A DNA stretch of 57,907 bases from positions 1 through 57,907 of the forward strand of contig CAYSCS010000075.1 of NCBI GenBank assembly GCA_964429695.1, in the 5' to 3' direction. This document shows, piece after piece, positions 1 through 8,387 of this stretch. Each line of letters starts with the position of its first letter. Position 1 is the first letter of the stretch. Source of the stretch: CAYSCS01 sp964429695. GTDB lineage: Bacteria; Acidobacteriota; Aminicenantia; Aminicenantales; Aminicenantaceae. Below the pieces are notes generated by a model. It did no database searches. It saw only the letters and a program-made list of their open reading frames with translations, and was not told where the DNA came from. The position numbers and the translations under genes are program-made.

Positions 1-54
1 CCGATACCGCTGATAAATCCTCTCTAAGTACTTCATTCGTAGCTTCTGTTTCAT
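1..54 (-). CDS. Integrase-type transposase, N-terminal fragment (runs off left edge)
   Basis: On the minus strand an ATG at 52-54 follows a strong ribosome binding site (AAAGGAGG, about 8 bases upstream) and stays open for 18 codons to the window edge. The peptide starts MKQKLRMKYLERIYQRYR, which resembles the N-terminus of bacterial transposases with an integrase core (IS481-like), whose first residues are typically a basic KKEKLKYLE.IY.RY pattern. A possible element end is the CTAGGGACT at 93-101, which reads as the reverse complement of an AGTCCC(C)TAG motif next to the transposase fragment at the right edge of the window. Only 18 codons are visible, so the family call rests on similarity from memory. 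Confidence 0.5.
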   Translation of the reverse strand, partial: MKQKLRMKYLERIYQRYR

Positions 55-101
55 AACCTAACCTCCTTTCTCTCAAGGTGAGGTTATATAATCTAGGGAC
101 T

Positions 102-490
102 CTTATCTCCATTACGGTTAGCTCTTTAAATGACAAGATGAAACCTCTACACTTAGATTTTAGATGATTCGATTTGTAGTCTTTATTCCAGGTGAGCTTT
201 ATTATATAATTTACTTAAATTGAGCTGGCTTTTCTGGCTTATCAGAGGATAAATGAAGCAAAACAGAGTAACCGCAGGAAGAAAAAGACGGTGGCTATTG
301 CCCTTAACTAGGGAGAAGCTTGAGTTAGTAAGAGTGAATCTCTCCTATGATCTAAAATTTGAAAAATACGTTATTAAACTAACCAAAATCCGGCTCCTCA
401 GCCCTTTCTTAATGATTCTCTCATTTTCCCCAAAAGGATTGGATGAGCCATTATTTTGAGGAAAGCAAAAATTTGAATCAGGCTTTTCCG
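102..490. other. Intergenic stretch with no supported gene
   Basis: AT-rich sequence between the left-edge transposase and the secreted repeat protein. A 68-codon open frame at 253-459 starts with MKQNRVTAGRKRRW but shows no recognisable domain, signal peptide or ribosome binding site and is not called. A small inverted repeat (AACCTC...GAGGTT, about 66-86) lies just outside this stretch, over the ribosome binding site of the left transposase. Confidence 0.5.
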
Positions 491-1123
491 ATGAAAAATC
501 AAATGTTAAAAATTTTGAGCTTCATGGTGAGTTTTCTCTTTTTCATCTCCTCTGGAGCTAACGAAGAGCTTCATCCCGCTCAGAAACAAATCAAAAGAAT
601 AGAGATAAGTGGTCCTCAATCCGTGAAGGAACAAAGCGCCGCTTATTATACTTGCTGGGCTTACTATGAAGATGGGAGCTGGGAAGATGTGACTCACTTG
701 GCAACCTGGGAAGAGGATTCTTGGAATGCCATTTTTGAGAATTATGGTAAACTCCTAACCCTCTCTGTCACCTCCAATGAGTGGTGTCGGATAAGCGTAA
801 GTCATGGAGGGCTTTCAGCTTCCTTCTATGTCATCATCGAAAATACTGAAATCCAGCTAAAAAGAATTTGTATAAACGGTCCCCTTGAAGTTGAGGAAGA
901 GAGTAGCGCTTACTACACCTGCACTGCTCATTACGACGATGGAAGAAGCGAGGACATAACTTATTCAGCAACCTGGCGAGAGGATTCCTGGAGCGCCACC
1001 ATTTCCAACAGTGGAAGGCTGGAAACGAGTTCCGTGGAAGAAGACGAGTGGTGCCAAATCACGGCAACCTACAGGGAAGTAAGTGACTCGATCACAATCA
1101 AAATTAAAAATCGCAAGGATTAG
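491..1123 (+). CDS. Secreted protein with two tandem Ig-like (Big_2-type) repeats
   Basis: Reading begins best at the ATG at 491, which gives a signal peptide (MKNQMLKILSFMVSFLFFIS then a SSGA region); the longer open frame from 443 would put 16 polar residues ahead of it. The mature part (about 190 residues) consists of two homologous copies of roughly 85-90 residues. Each has an ISGP/INGP start, a YYTC.A.Y.DG core, a (T/S)xxATW segment and a late EWC motif. The pattern ATW.....A.I...G.L matches bacterial Ig-like (Big_2) domains known from family comparison. Each copy carries exactly two Cys (YYTC and EWC), so one disulfide per domain is likely in the periplasm or outside the cell. No enzyme motif is visible. 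The gene stands alone; its role (adhesion, surface display) is unknown. Confidence 0.75.
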   Translation: MKNQMLKILSFMVSFLFFISSGANEELHPAQKQIKRIEISGPQSVKEQSAAYYTCWAYYEDGSWEDVTHLATWEEDSWNAIFENYGKLLTLSVTSNEWCRISVSHGGLSASFYVIIENTEIQLKRICINGPLEVEEESSAYYTCTAHYDDGRSEDITYSATWREDSWSATISNSGRLETSSVEEDEWCQITATYREVSDSITIKIKNRKD

Positions 1124-1287
1124 ATGAGTGCTGAATATGTTGAAGAAGAAAGTCTAAGCATAAAAATTTTTTCTCTCGACATCTTTGTTAATAGCAATCT
1201 TCTTTAAAATTTCATCCTTATTTTATCTCGGGTAAAAATTCAGCTCTAAATGAAATTCAAAGCATACGTAAGAAAAAATTCAAAACC

Positions 1288-1857
1288 TTAGAGATGCTCC
1301 AGAATAATCTTTAAGCCTATCAAAATCAAAATAAATCCTCCCACAAACTCGGCCCTCTTTCCTGCAGCTTTTCCTAAAAGAGGCCCCACCCTTCCTCCAA
1401 AAAGAGTCATCATAAAGGCCACCAGTCCGATGACAATCGAGGGAAAGACAATGGCCACCTTAAGAGCAGCAAGACTCACCCCCATGGCAAGAGAATCTAT
1501 GCTTGTGGCCAAAGAGAGAAAGAGAAGAGGCCACCCTTTGCTCGGGTCGGTCCTTTTTTCTTTTTCTTTTTCCTTGTTTTTATTGACCTTAAAAGATTCA
1601 AGAATCATCTTAAGCCCGATAAAGAGGAGAAGGGAAAATGCTACCCAGTGGTCATATTTTTTAGCATGAGAAAGGAAACCCGAGCCTGCAAGCCATCCCA
1701 GGATGGGCATGAAAAACTGGAAGAGTCCAAAATTAAAGGCAAGCCTGAGAGCCTGAACGTTTTTCAATCCCCCCAGACTCAAGCTTAATCCTGCAGAAAC
1801 CGCAAAAGCATCCATGGCCAGGGAGAAGGCAATTCCCAGGATAATGAAAATATTCAT
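1288..1857 (-). CDS. mntP: Putative manganese efflux pump MntP
   Basis: A 189-residue, six-helix membrane protein with the two-fold repeat of the MntP (YebN, DUF204) family. The first half has the SLAMDAFAVSAG motif near residues 13-24 and the second half has LATSIDSLAMGVSLA near 115-129; the Asp residues in these paired helices are those needed for Mn(II) export in the family. Length matches the usual 180-190. Start and stop overlap the upstream M20 amidohydrolase by four bases (ATGA), so the two are translationally coupled as the last gene of a four-gene minus-strand operon. A stretch of Lys/Glu (KNKEKEKEKRTD) forms the cytoplasmic loop between the repeats. Substrate is inferred from the family; nothing in the sequence shows manganese regulation. 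Confidence 0.88.
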   Translation of the reverse strand: MNIFIILGIAFSLAMDAFAVSAGLSLSLGGLKNVQALRLAFNFGLFQFFMPILGWLAGSGFLSHAKKYDHWVAFSLLLFIGLKMILESFKVNKNKEKEKEKRTDPSKGWPLLFLSLATSIDSLAMGVSLAALKVAIVFPSIVIGLVAFMMTLFGGRVGPLLGKAAGKRAEFVGGFILILIGLKIILEHL

Positions 1858-3020
1858 GGCCTAGAGAGGAACTCTAAAGCAAGTGAGCTCATCAGCAGGA
1901 CTGCTTGAGGGAGGGCCCTCTCATCGAAATCAAAACCAGGATGGTGGTGGGGAAATTCCATCCCATCCCCAGCTCCAAAAAATAAGAAGGCACCGGGAAC
2001 CTCCCTGAGGTAATAGGAAAAGTCTTCCCCTCCCATGACAGGATCAATCGTCACTAGCCTCTCCTTTCCCAAAGTCTTCCTCGTCACCCCTTTTACAAAC
2101 TCAACCATCTTCTCGTCATTAATCAGGGGAGGATATCCACAGGTGTATGCAAATTCTGAACTGGCGCCAAAGGCTTTTGCTGTTCCTTCCACGAGCTCTT
2201 TCAATCTTTTCTGTGCCAGAGATTGTACAGAAGGATGGAAGGAACGGACAGTTCCTGTCAAACTTACCTCATTGGGAATAATGTTGTCTATTGTCCCCCC
2301 GTGGATTGTGCCGAATGAGACGACCCCTGGCTTTAAGGGGTCTATGTTGCGACTCACAATGCTCTGAGCATTTATCACAAGATGAGAGGCAACCAGAATC
2401 GGATCAACGGTTTGATGGGGCATAGAACCATGCCCACCCTTCCCTTTTATTTTCACCGTAAAAACATCTGGCTGAGCCATCATTGCTCCCTTGACAATGC
2501 CCACTGAACCCGTGGGAAGAGGTTGCCAGAGATGGAGCCCAAAGATAGCCTGCACCCCTTTCAGGGCTCCCTCTTCGATCATCATTTTTGCACCACCTGG
2601 AATCCTCTCTTCAGAGGGTTGAAAAAGGAAGATGACTCGCCCTCTAAAAGAATCTTTCTCCTCTGAAAGGAGCTTCGCTACCCCCATTAAAATCGCCATG
2701 TGTCCATCATGGGCACAGGCATGGGATGCCTCAGGGTTTAAAGAAATATATTCCTTCTCTCCTTCCTCTTTCAGAGGGAGGGCATCCATGTCAGCCCGCA
2801 AAGCTACAGTCTTTCCCTCAGATTTGCCCTCCAGCACTCCCTTCAATCCAGTTCTGGCAGAGGAAGAAACAGGAAGGCTCAGGCCTTCGAGAAATTTGCG
2901 AATAACAGATGAGGTTCTGTGCTCTTCGAAGGCAACTTCGGGATGGCGATGAAAGTCCCTCCGCCATTCTATGAGTTCTTGAGTGATCGAATCAATCTTT
3001 TTTTTGAGTCTTTCAATCAT
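1854..3020 (-). CDS. M20-family amidohydrolase (N-acyl amino acid / IAA-amino acid hydrolase type)
   Basis: Zinc peptidase-like amidohydrolase of the M20D subfamily, predicted to hydrolyse N-acylated amino acids or similar amides in the cytoplasm. The sequence shows RRDFHRHPE near the N-terminus, ALRADMDALP, the metal-binding HACAHDGHMA, QPSEE with the catalytic Glu, GLHLW, and GGEDFSYY and HHPGFDFDE near the C-terminus. Length is 388 residues from the ATG at 3020, preferred over an upstream TTG at 3041 because AGGGAG sits six bases ahead of it. It lies seven bases downstream of a sodium:solute symporter frame end and overlaps mntP, suggesting uptake of the substrate by the symporter and hydrolysis inside. 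The acyl group and amino acid cannot be read from the sequence. Confidence 0.88.
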   Translation of the reverse strand: MIERLKKKIDSITQELIEWRRDFHRHPEVAFEEHRTSSVIRKFLEGLSLPVSSSARTGLKGVLEGKSEGKTVALRADMDALPLKEEGEKEYISLNPEASHACAHDGHMAILMGVAKLLSEEKDSFRGRVIFLFQPSEERIPGGAKMMIEEGALKGVQAIFGLHLWQPLPTGSVGIVKGAMMAQPDVFTVKIKGKGGHGSMPHQTVDPILVASHLVINAQSIVSRNIDPLKPGVVSFGTIHGGTIDNIIPNEVSLTGTVRSFHPSVQSLAQKRLKELVEGTAKAFGASSEFAYTCGYPPLINDEKMVEFVKGVTRKTLGKERLVTIDPVMGGEDFSYYLREVPGAFLFFGAGDGMEFPHHHPGFDFDERALPQAVLLMSSLALEFLSRP

Positions 3021-3048
3021 TTCTTTCTCCCTTGTTTTCAATTTTCAT

Positions 3049-4473
3049 TCACTCATAAGAAGAGACCGGTCTTGTGAAAGCAGTAACCACAAGAGTTATG
3101 ATTGAGTTAACCAATAAGCCCACAAAACCAGCATTAATTCCGAAGCAAGGGTCCTTTTTAAGCAGAAGTAAAAGCCCTACTACACCTATCCCAGACAATA
3201 TCCCCGCTAATACTCCAGCTCTTGTTACTCTCTTCCAGAATAATCCCAGCACAACCCCAGGAAAAAACTGACAAACTCCATCATAGCCCAGGATGAGGAG
3301 AGGGACTAATTCATTGGGAAAATAAATTGCCAAGAAAAGGGCAAGGGTAGTAATGACAATCACCAGAAAACGTGAAAGCCTCATCACTGTCTGCTCGCTG
3401 GTGTGGGGATTTATCCCTGTTTGATACACATTTTTGGAAAGAAGCGTTGAAGCAAAGAGAACCAAGATTGCAGAAGGGACCATGGCAGTTACCGCACCCG
3501 CTGCGCCCACAAAACCCATAAACCAGGAAGGATAGGTGTTATTGACCAAGGCCAAAAAGGCTATGTCTCCATTTTTTAAATTTGGAATGACGAGCACAGC
3601 CGTAAATCCAACCATGAAAACAAGGAGAATGGGTACTTGATAGAAAGGCATGATGATTGCATTTCTTTTGATTATTTTGTCGCTTTTTGCGGAAAAGGCA
3701 GAACCGAACACATGAGGCCACATATAGAAGCCAAGCCCTGTGAGAAGAACCGTGGACATGACCCAAAACACATCCATGTGCTCTGTTGCTCCCGGGAAAA
3801 CAAGATGATGAGGTCTCTTTTCTATCAACAATTGAAACATCCTTCCGAAGCTTCCAAAATAAATCAAAGGAGCACCGATTCCGACTACCCCTACTGCAAT
3901 TACCATCATGATATCCTTTATTACTGCAACCCAGGCAGCCCCCCGAATTCCGCTCGTGTAGACAAAGGCGCTGGTAAGAATAAAGGAGATGATTATGGCT
4001 AATTTGGATTTTATTGCCCCGTTGCTTGAGACCTCAACGATAAACCCGAGTCCTGCAAGCTGAAGTTGAAGATAAGGGATTATAGAAAAAAACCCGATTA
4101 GGGCAACCAAAATCCCGAGGGCATTGCTCTTATATCTTTTTATGAAATAATCAGGCTGAGTGTGAAGGCCATAGCGCTTACCAACTTTCCAAAGAGGGGG
4201 AAGGATAAAAAAAGAAAGAGTATAGGCAAGTGTCCCGTAGATGAGGATGTAGAAGGTTGGGGCTCCTTTGGAATAAGCCCAGCCGCTTGCCCCAAGGAAA
4301 GTAAAAGTGGTGTAAATTTCTCCAGCCATCAAAAGCCAGATTAAGATTATACCGAACCTCCTCCCTGCCACAGTCCAGTTCTCAAGATTCATCTTGAGCT
4401 TTCTTCCAGCATAGATACCTACAATTGAGGAAAAAATAACTGTCCCAAAAATGATCACCAGGGCTATGTTCAT
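3049..4473 (-). CDS. Sodium:solute symporter (SSS family)
   Basis: A 474-residue polytopic inner-membrane protein with about 13 hydrophobic segments, matching the SSS (PF00474) fold. Typical features are the early NWTVAGRRFG segment, GEIYTTFTFLGASGWAYSKG in the first core helices, the basic loop after TM5 (YGLHTQPDYFIKRYKS) and a long central helix region. It is predicted to import an organic solute with Na+. The ATG at 4473 has GGAGGT eight bases upstream and overlaps the DUF3311 gene by four bases, the usual arrangement for this symporter subgroup. The M20 amidohydrolase follows directly, which points to an amino acid or peptide-like substrate, but this is inference. Confidence 0.88.
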   Translation of the reverse strand: MNIALVIIFGTVIFSSIVGIYAGRKLKMNLENWTVAGRRFGIILIWLLMAGEIYTTFTFLGASGWAYSKGAPTFYILIYGTLAYTLSFFILPPLWKVGKRYGLHTQPDYFIKRYKSNALGILVALIGFFSIIPYLQLQLAGLGFIVEVSSNGAIKSKLAIIISFILTSAFVYTSGIRGAAWVAVIKDIMMVIAVGVVGIGAPLIYFGSFGRMFQLLIEKRPHHLVFPGATEHMDVFWVMSTVLLTGLGFYMWPHVFGSAFSAKSDKIIKRNAIIMPFYQVPILLVFMVGFTAVLVIPNLKNGDIAFLALVNNTYPSWFMGFVGAAGAVTAMVPSAILVLFASTLLSKNVYQTGINPHTSEQTVMRLSRFLVIVITTLALFLAIYFPNELVPLLILGYDGVCQFFPGVVLGLFWKRVTRAGVLAGILSGIGVVGLLLLLKKDPCFGINAGFVGLLVNSIITLVVTAFTRPVSSYE

Positions 4474-4694
4474 TCTCCCTCACCTCCCTCAAAAGGGTTA
4501 AATTTTTTCTCTACCAAATAGGCCACAAAAAGAATCAATGGAGTGAGAATGACCCAGCTTATAATCCAGAAGAGTAGAAACGGAAGCCCTAAGACAAGTG
4601 GCTTGATGCGGTTAACCAAAGGAAGCGCAAAAACAAGAGTTATGAATGGAATGGCACCAACCGCCAAAGCATATCTTGTCCCTTTCTGCATCAT
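4470..4694 (-). CDS. DUF3311 small membrane protein, symporter partner
   Basis: A 74-residue protein with two hydrophobic helices (about residues 8-26 and 35-60) and a charged acidic C-terminus (NPFEGGEGE). The length, the PLVNR..P.VLGLPFLLFWII core and the position directly before an SSS symporter match DUF3311, a family known mainly from this pairing. Two ATGs are adjacent (4694 and 4691) behind GAGGAGG; the second has the better spacing. It is the first gene of the operon that continues with the symporter, M20 amidohydrolase and mntP. Its function is probably assembly or stability of the transporter; that is not shown by the sequence. Confidence 0.75.
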   Translation of the reverse strand: MMQKGTRYALAVGAIPFITLVFALPLVNRIKPLVLGLPFLLFWIISWVILTPLILFVAYLVEKKFNPFEGGEGE

Positions 4695-4717
4695 GACCTC
4701 CTCTCAAATGCTTTACC

Positions 4718-4723
4718 ATTATA
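4718..4723 (-). promoter_or_regulatory. Candidate -10 box for the DUF3311-symporter operon
   Basis: On the minus strand a perfect TATAAT lies 24 bases upstream of the first DUF3311 codon. The -35 position 17 bases further up reads GTGAAT, only a partial match to TTGACA, so the call rests mainly on the -10 box and its position. Confidence 0.4.
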
Positions 4724-4816
4724 CTAAAAGTTTTTTCTCTATTCACGAAACCCCTCTTTTCTTAACTTGAGAATATTTAATCCTCTTCAGTTTCGTGGGC
4801 ACTTTTTTCTAACCGG

Positions 4817-4840
4817 TCAATTTCGTATAGATTTAAAGCG
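4817..4840. repeat. 24-bp dispersed direct repeat, copy 1
   Basis: A 24-base sequence whose core is CGTATAGATTT; it recurs at 5542-5565 with 21 of 24 bases identical. The two copies bracket the decayed Asp-box gene at 4884-5267. Function unknown; it could be a remnant of a duplicated upstream region. Confidence 0.55.
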
Positions 4841-4883
4841 ATGGCACACTTGCGCTTGACCGATTGAACCTTACTTTCATAGA

Positions 4884-5267
4884 ATGGTAAAAAAAGTAAT
4901 GAGGAGGAGAAAGAGGAGGAAGTTCTTTACCATTCTGATCACAGGTTTATTGATTTTACCACTTTTGGCAGTGGGATCCTGGATTACCAAACGTCTGACC
5001 CGGACCTCTGGGGCTCATATGTCCCCGCCATATCCATAGACTCAACAAACCATCTTCATATTGTCTGGGAGGATTCGACTTCCGGAAACTCAAAGATCTA
5101 CACAAAAAGAGCACAAATGGAGGCTCATCTTGGATTACCAAACGTCTGACCTGGGACTCTTCCACTTCATATTATCCTCCATAGCGATAGAGTCTAGTAA
5201 CCATATCAATGTAGTCAGTGAGGATTAGAGCCATGGAGCCCCAAAGATCTACTACACGAAGAATTAA
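4884..5267 (+). pseudogene. Decayed exported Asp-box (BNR/sialidase-like) repeat protein
   Basis: An ATG at 4884 opens a convincing signal peptide (MVKKVMRRRKRRKFF then a hydrophobic stretch to LLAVG), followed immediately by SWITKRLTRTSG, the start of an Asp-box-like repeat. The reading frame then shifts: the continuation PAISIDSTNHLHIVWEDS lies in another frame, then a second repeat (SSWITKRLTWDSSTSYYPP) in a third, and finally an in-frame TAG before the terminal KIYYTKN. At least three single-base losses and one nonsense change are needed to restore a protein of two repeats. The repeats (W.TKRLTW.SG...PAIAIDS.N.LHVVWEDS..GN..IYYK) resemble secreted beta-propeller proteins. A similar stub lies at 57346-57561. 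Confidence 0.75.
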
Positions 5268-5541
5268 AGAGGAGATAGCTCTTAAAATTAAATGGGAATG
5301 AGAGATGATTTTGAGTGAGGGGCAGGGAGTTTTACTTTCCTTACCCTAATTCCTGCCTCTTTTAGAAATAAGTATAGCGGAGCTACCTGGGGTAAAGAAT
5401 AGAGGTTTGAGTCTTAACCGCAAATTTCAAGGGCAAAAATTGTTTTAAGGTTTTAAGGGGGCTAAATATTAATTAGGGTGAGGCGTCAAATCTAGAACAA
5501 GAGATGAGAAAGAGGATATTCTCTTCTTGTTTTCCAAGAAA

Positions 5542-5565
5542 TCAATTCCGTATAGATTTTAAGTG
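5542..5565. repeat. 24-bp dispersed direct repeat, copy 2
   Basis: Second copy of the repeat at 4817-4840 (21 of 24 bases identical), about 100 bases upstream of uvrA. Possibly part of an upstream regulatory region or a relic of the duplication that created the Asp-box stub. Confidence 0.5.
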
Positions 5566-5604
5566 AGGCAATGCGAGTACCTTCATCCAGGGAAGAAATT
5601 AAAC

Positions 5605-5610
5605 TATAAT
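5605..5610 (+). promoter_or_regulatory. Candidate -10 box for uvrA
   Basis: A perfect TATAAT 52 bases before the uvrA start. The hexamer 17 bases upstream (TTCATC) is a poor -35. No LexA-type palindrome was recognised nearby. Confidence 0.3.
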
Positions 5611-5662
5611 AATTTCTATGCCTATTCATCTGGAACATACACAAGTTAGAGAAAAATAAAAG

Positions 5663-8374
5663 ATGAAAGATAAGATAGTCCTCCGAGGAGTAAGAGTCCA
5701 TAACCTGAAAAACATCGACCTTGATATCCCTCTCCAAAAATTCATCATCATCACTGGAGTTTCTGGATCAGGCAAATCGTCCCTTGCCTTTGACACCCTT
5801 TATGCTGAAGGACAGCGTCGCTTCATCGAATCACTTTCTTCCTATGCGCGCCAGTTCCTAGAAAGAATGGAAAAGCCTGATGCTGACTTAATCGAAGGAA
5901 TCACACCAGCAATTGCCATCCAGCAACGAGCTGTTACTAAAAATCCACGCTCTACTGTAGCCACGGTGACGGAAATCTATGATTTTCTTAGGGTTCTTTA
6001 TTCTCGAGTAGGAATAATCCACTGCCTCAAGTGTGGAAAACCGGTTGAGAAAGATACCATCGATTCAATAGTCGAAAAGCTTTTCAACCTCCCCCCTCAA
6101 ACAAAGATTTACATCTCCTTTTTCTGGCCCTGGGAAAAAGGATTTGCAGCACTCAAAAAAGACGGATTCTTCCGACTCATCCAGGGCAGGCAAATAATCG
6201 ACCTCAACCAAAGAAATCCCCTTAAGAGTGAGAAAGTTGAAGTTTTTGTTGATAGATTAATCCTTGATAGAGAAGAAAGGGAGCGGCTGGTAGATTCGCT
6301 TGAAATTGCCCTTAGAAAAGGAGAGGGGAAAATTAAAGTCTCCACAGAAGAAGGAGAGGAGTTCATTTTTTCAGACAAGCTCGAGTGTAAATCATGCGAG
6401 ATTATCTATGAAGAGCCATTCCCCAACCTCTTTTCCTTCAACAATCCTCAGGGAGCGTGCCCTACCTGCCATGGATTCGGCGATCTCGCCTCCTACGATG
6501 AGGAGAAGATAGTTCCTGACCCTACAAAATCAATAGAGGAAGGCGCCATTGAACCATTCACAAAGCCCGGCTCCCGCGAGCTTGAGGAAGAATTGATAGA
6601 TGAAGCTAGAAGAAGAGGAATCCCCACCAACATCCCCTTCAAAAATCTTAAGAAGGAAGAAAAAGAATTTATCCTTGAGGGCGGAGATGGCTATTATGGA
6701 GTAAAAGGGTTCTTCAACTGGCTTCAGACTAAAAAATATAAAGTGCAGGTAAGGGTCTTTCTCAGCCGTTACAGAAAATACATTCCCTGCCCTTCGTGTC
6801 AGCAGATGCGCTTAAATCCCCGGGCTCTGAACGTGAAAGTCAATGGTCTCTCCATAGGAGAGGTTGTCAAGATGACAGTCGAAAAGGCATATGAATTTTT
6901 CAGCTCGCTTTCTCTTGATAAATTTCAAAAACAGGTTGCCGAGAAACTCATTTCTGAAATCCAGAAAAGGCTGAAATTCTTGCTCGAGGTAGGCCTGGAT
7001 TATATCACTCTTGACAGAATGACTTTTACTCTAAGCGGCGGAGAAGCGCAGAGGATTAACCTTGCAGCCGCAATGAGCTCCTCTCTTGTGGGGACGATGT
7101 TTGTCCTTGATGAACCAAGCATCGGACTCCATGCCCGGGATAACCAGCGCCTCATCGAGATCTTAAAGGCTCTTAAAGACATGGGAAACACGGTAATTGT
7201 GGTCGAACACGACCCAGAAATCATCAAAGCAGGAGAGTATATCATTGACCTCGGGCCAAGAGCCGGAGAATATGGAGGAGAAATTCTCTATGAGGGGCCA
7301 ATGGAAAACTTTCTCAATTCAGAGAATTCTCTAACTGCCCAATATCTCAGAGGAGAGAAAAAGATAGAGGTTCCTAAAAAACGCAGGCATCCCTCACGTT
7401 TCATAGAAATAAAAAAGGCTTTTAAACATAACCTCAAAAATATAGACATAAGACTCCCGCTAAATACCTTCACCTGTATTACAGGTGTCTCTGGCTCAGG
7501 AAAAAGCACTCTTCTCTTCGATGTGCTCTATCGGGGTTGGCAGGGAGAAACAAACGATGGATTCCAAGAAATCAAAGGATTAGAGCAAATAGATAAGATA
7601 ATCATGGTTGATCAATCTCCACTCACTGCCTCGGTGCGTTCAATACCTGCCACCTTCACTAAGGCGATGGACGAAATCAGGGAGATTTTCAGCCAAACAA
7701 GAGAGGCAAAGGTGCTTAGATTTCGTCCTGGTTACTTTTCTTTCAACGCTCCGGGAGGAAGATGTGAAGAATGCAAGGGAGCAGGCCAGCAAATAGTTGA
7801 GATGCAATTTCTCTCGGACGTGATATTAACCTGCGATGCCTGTAAAGGAAGACGTTTCAAGAAAGAAATTCTGGATATTAAATATAAGGGAAAGAACATC
7901 GCCGAGGTCCTTGAAATGAGCATCTCCGATGCTTATCAGTTCTTCTCGGAAAAACCGAATATCCGCAAAAAATTATCACCTCTCATCGAGGTTGGACTTG
8001 GCTACCTTAAGCTTGGTCAACCAACGACGACTCTCTCGGGTGGAGAACTCCAGAGAATAAAGCTAGCCTACCACCTCATTCATCAGAAAGACAGACACAT
8101 TCTCTACCTCTTTGACGAACCAACCATCGGCCTCCATCTAGATGATATTTCACTCCTTCTTTCATGCTTCCAAAGACTAGTGGATGATGGACACACAGTA
8201 ATTGTTATCGAACATAATCTCGACGTCATCAAGTGCGCCGATTACATAATTGACCTTGGACCTGAAGGAGGGGAGCAGGGGGGAAAAGTTGTGGCCCAGG
8301 GAACCCCGGAGGAAATAATTAAATTTAAAAGGTCTCACACAGCCAGATACCTGAAAAAATATCTTTCGGGGTAA
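5663..8374 (+). CDS. uvrA: UvrABC excinuclease subunit A
   Basis: DNA-damage recognition ATPase of nucleotide excision repair, cytoplasmic. The 903-residue protein has the duplicated ABC architecture: Walker A GVSGSGKSS near residue 32, a UvrB-binding insertion, zinc-binding CKSC...CPTC near 240-270, first signature LSGGEAQR near 458 and FVLDEPSIGLH. The second half has GVSGSGKST near 613, the CEEC...CDAC zinc module near 700-730, second signature LSGGELQR near 793 and LFDEPTIGLH. It is somewhat shorter than the E. coli protein (940). The UvrB-binding region is present, so this is more likely the canonical UvrA than a UvrA2 paralogue, although the SPLTASVRS segment replaces the usual SPIGRTPRS. 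No strong ribosome binding site precedes the ATG. It converges with the next gene, leaving only 13 bases between stops. Confidence 0.93.
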   Translation: MKDKIVLRGVRVHNLKNIDLDIPLQKFIIITGVSGSGKSSLAFDTLYAEGQRRFIESLSSYARQFLERMEKPDADLIEGITPAIAIQQRAVTKNPRSTVATVTEIYDFLRVLYSRVGIIHCLKCGKPVEKDTIDSIVEKLFNLPPQTKIYISFFWPWEKGFAALKKDGFFRLIQGRQIIDLNQRNPLKSEKVEVFVDRLILDREERERLVDSLEIALRKGEGKIKVSTEEGEEFIFSDKLECKSCEIIYEEPFPNLFSFNNPQGACPTCHGFGDLASYDEEKIVPDPTKSIEEGAIEPFTKPGSRELEEELIDEARRRGIPTNIPFKNLKKEEKEFILEGGDGYYGVKGFFNWLQTKKYKVQVRVFLSRYRKYIPCPSCQQMRLNPRALNVKVNGLSIGEVVKMTVEKAYEFFSSLSLDKFQKQVAEKLISEIQKRLKFLLEVGLDYITLDRMTFTLSGGEAQRINLAAAMSSSLVGTMFVLDEPSIGLHARDNQRLIEILKALKDMGNTVIVVEHDPEIIKAGEYIIDLGPRAGEYGGEILYEGPMENFLNSENSLTAQYLRGEKKIEVPKKRRHPSRFIEIKKAFKHNLKNIDIRLPLNTFTCITGVSGSGKSTLLFDVLYRGWQGETNDGFQEIKGLEQIDKIIMVDQSPLTASVRSIPATFTKAMDEIREIFSQTREAKVLRFRPGYFSFNAPGGRCEECKGAGQQIVEMQFLSDVILTCDACKGRRFKKEILDIKYKGKNIAEVLEMSISDAYQFFSEKPNIRKKLSPLIEVGLGYLKLGQPTTTLSGGELQRIKLAYHLIHQKDRHILYLFDEPTIGLHLDDISLLLSCFQRLVDDGHTVIVIEHNLDVIKCADYIIDLGPEGGEQGGKVVAQGTPEEIIKFKRSHTARYLKKYLSG

Positions 8375-8387
8375 AAGCCAAAAAAAG

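Noticed and set aside
253..459. 68-codon plus-strand frame starting MKQNRVTAGRKRRW
   Set aside because: No ribosome site, domain or signal peptide; overlaps the frame of the next gene; probably chance.
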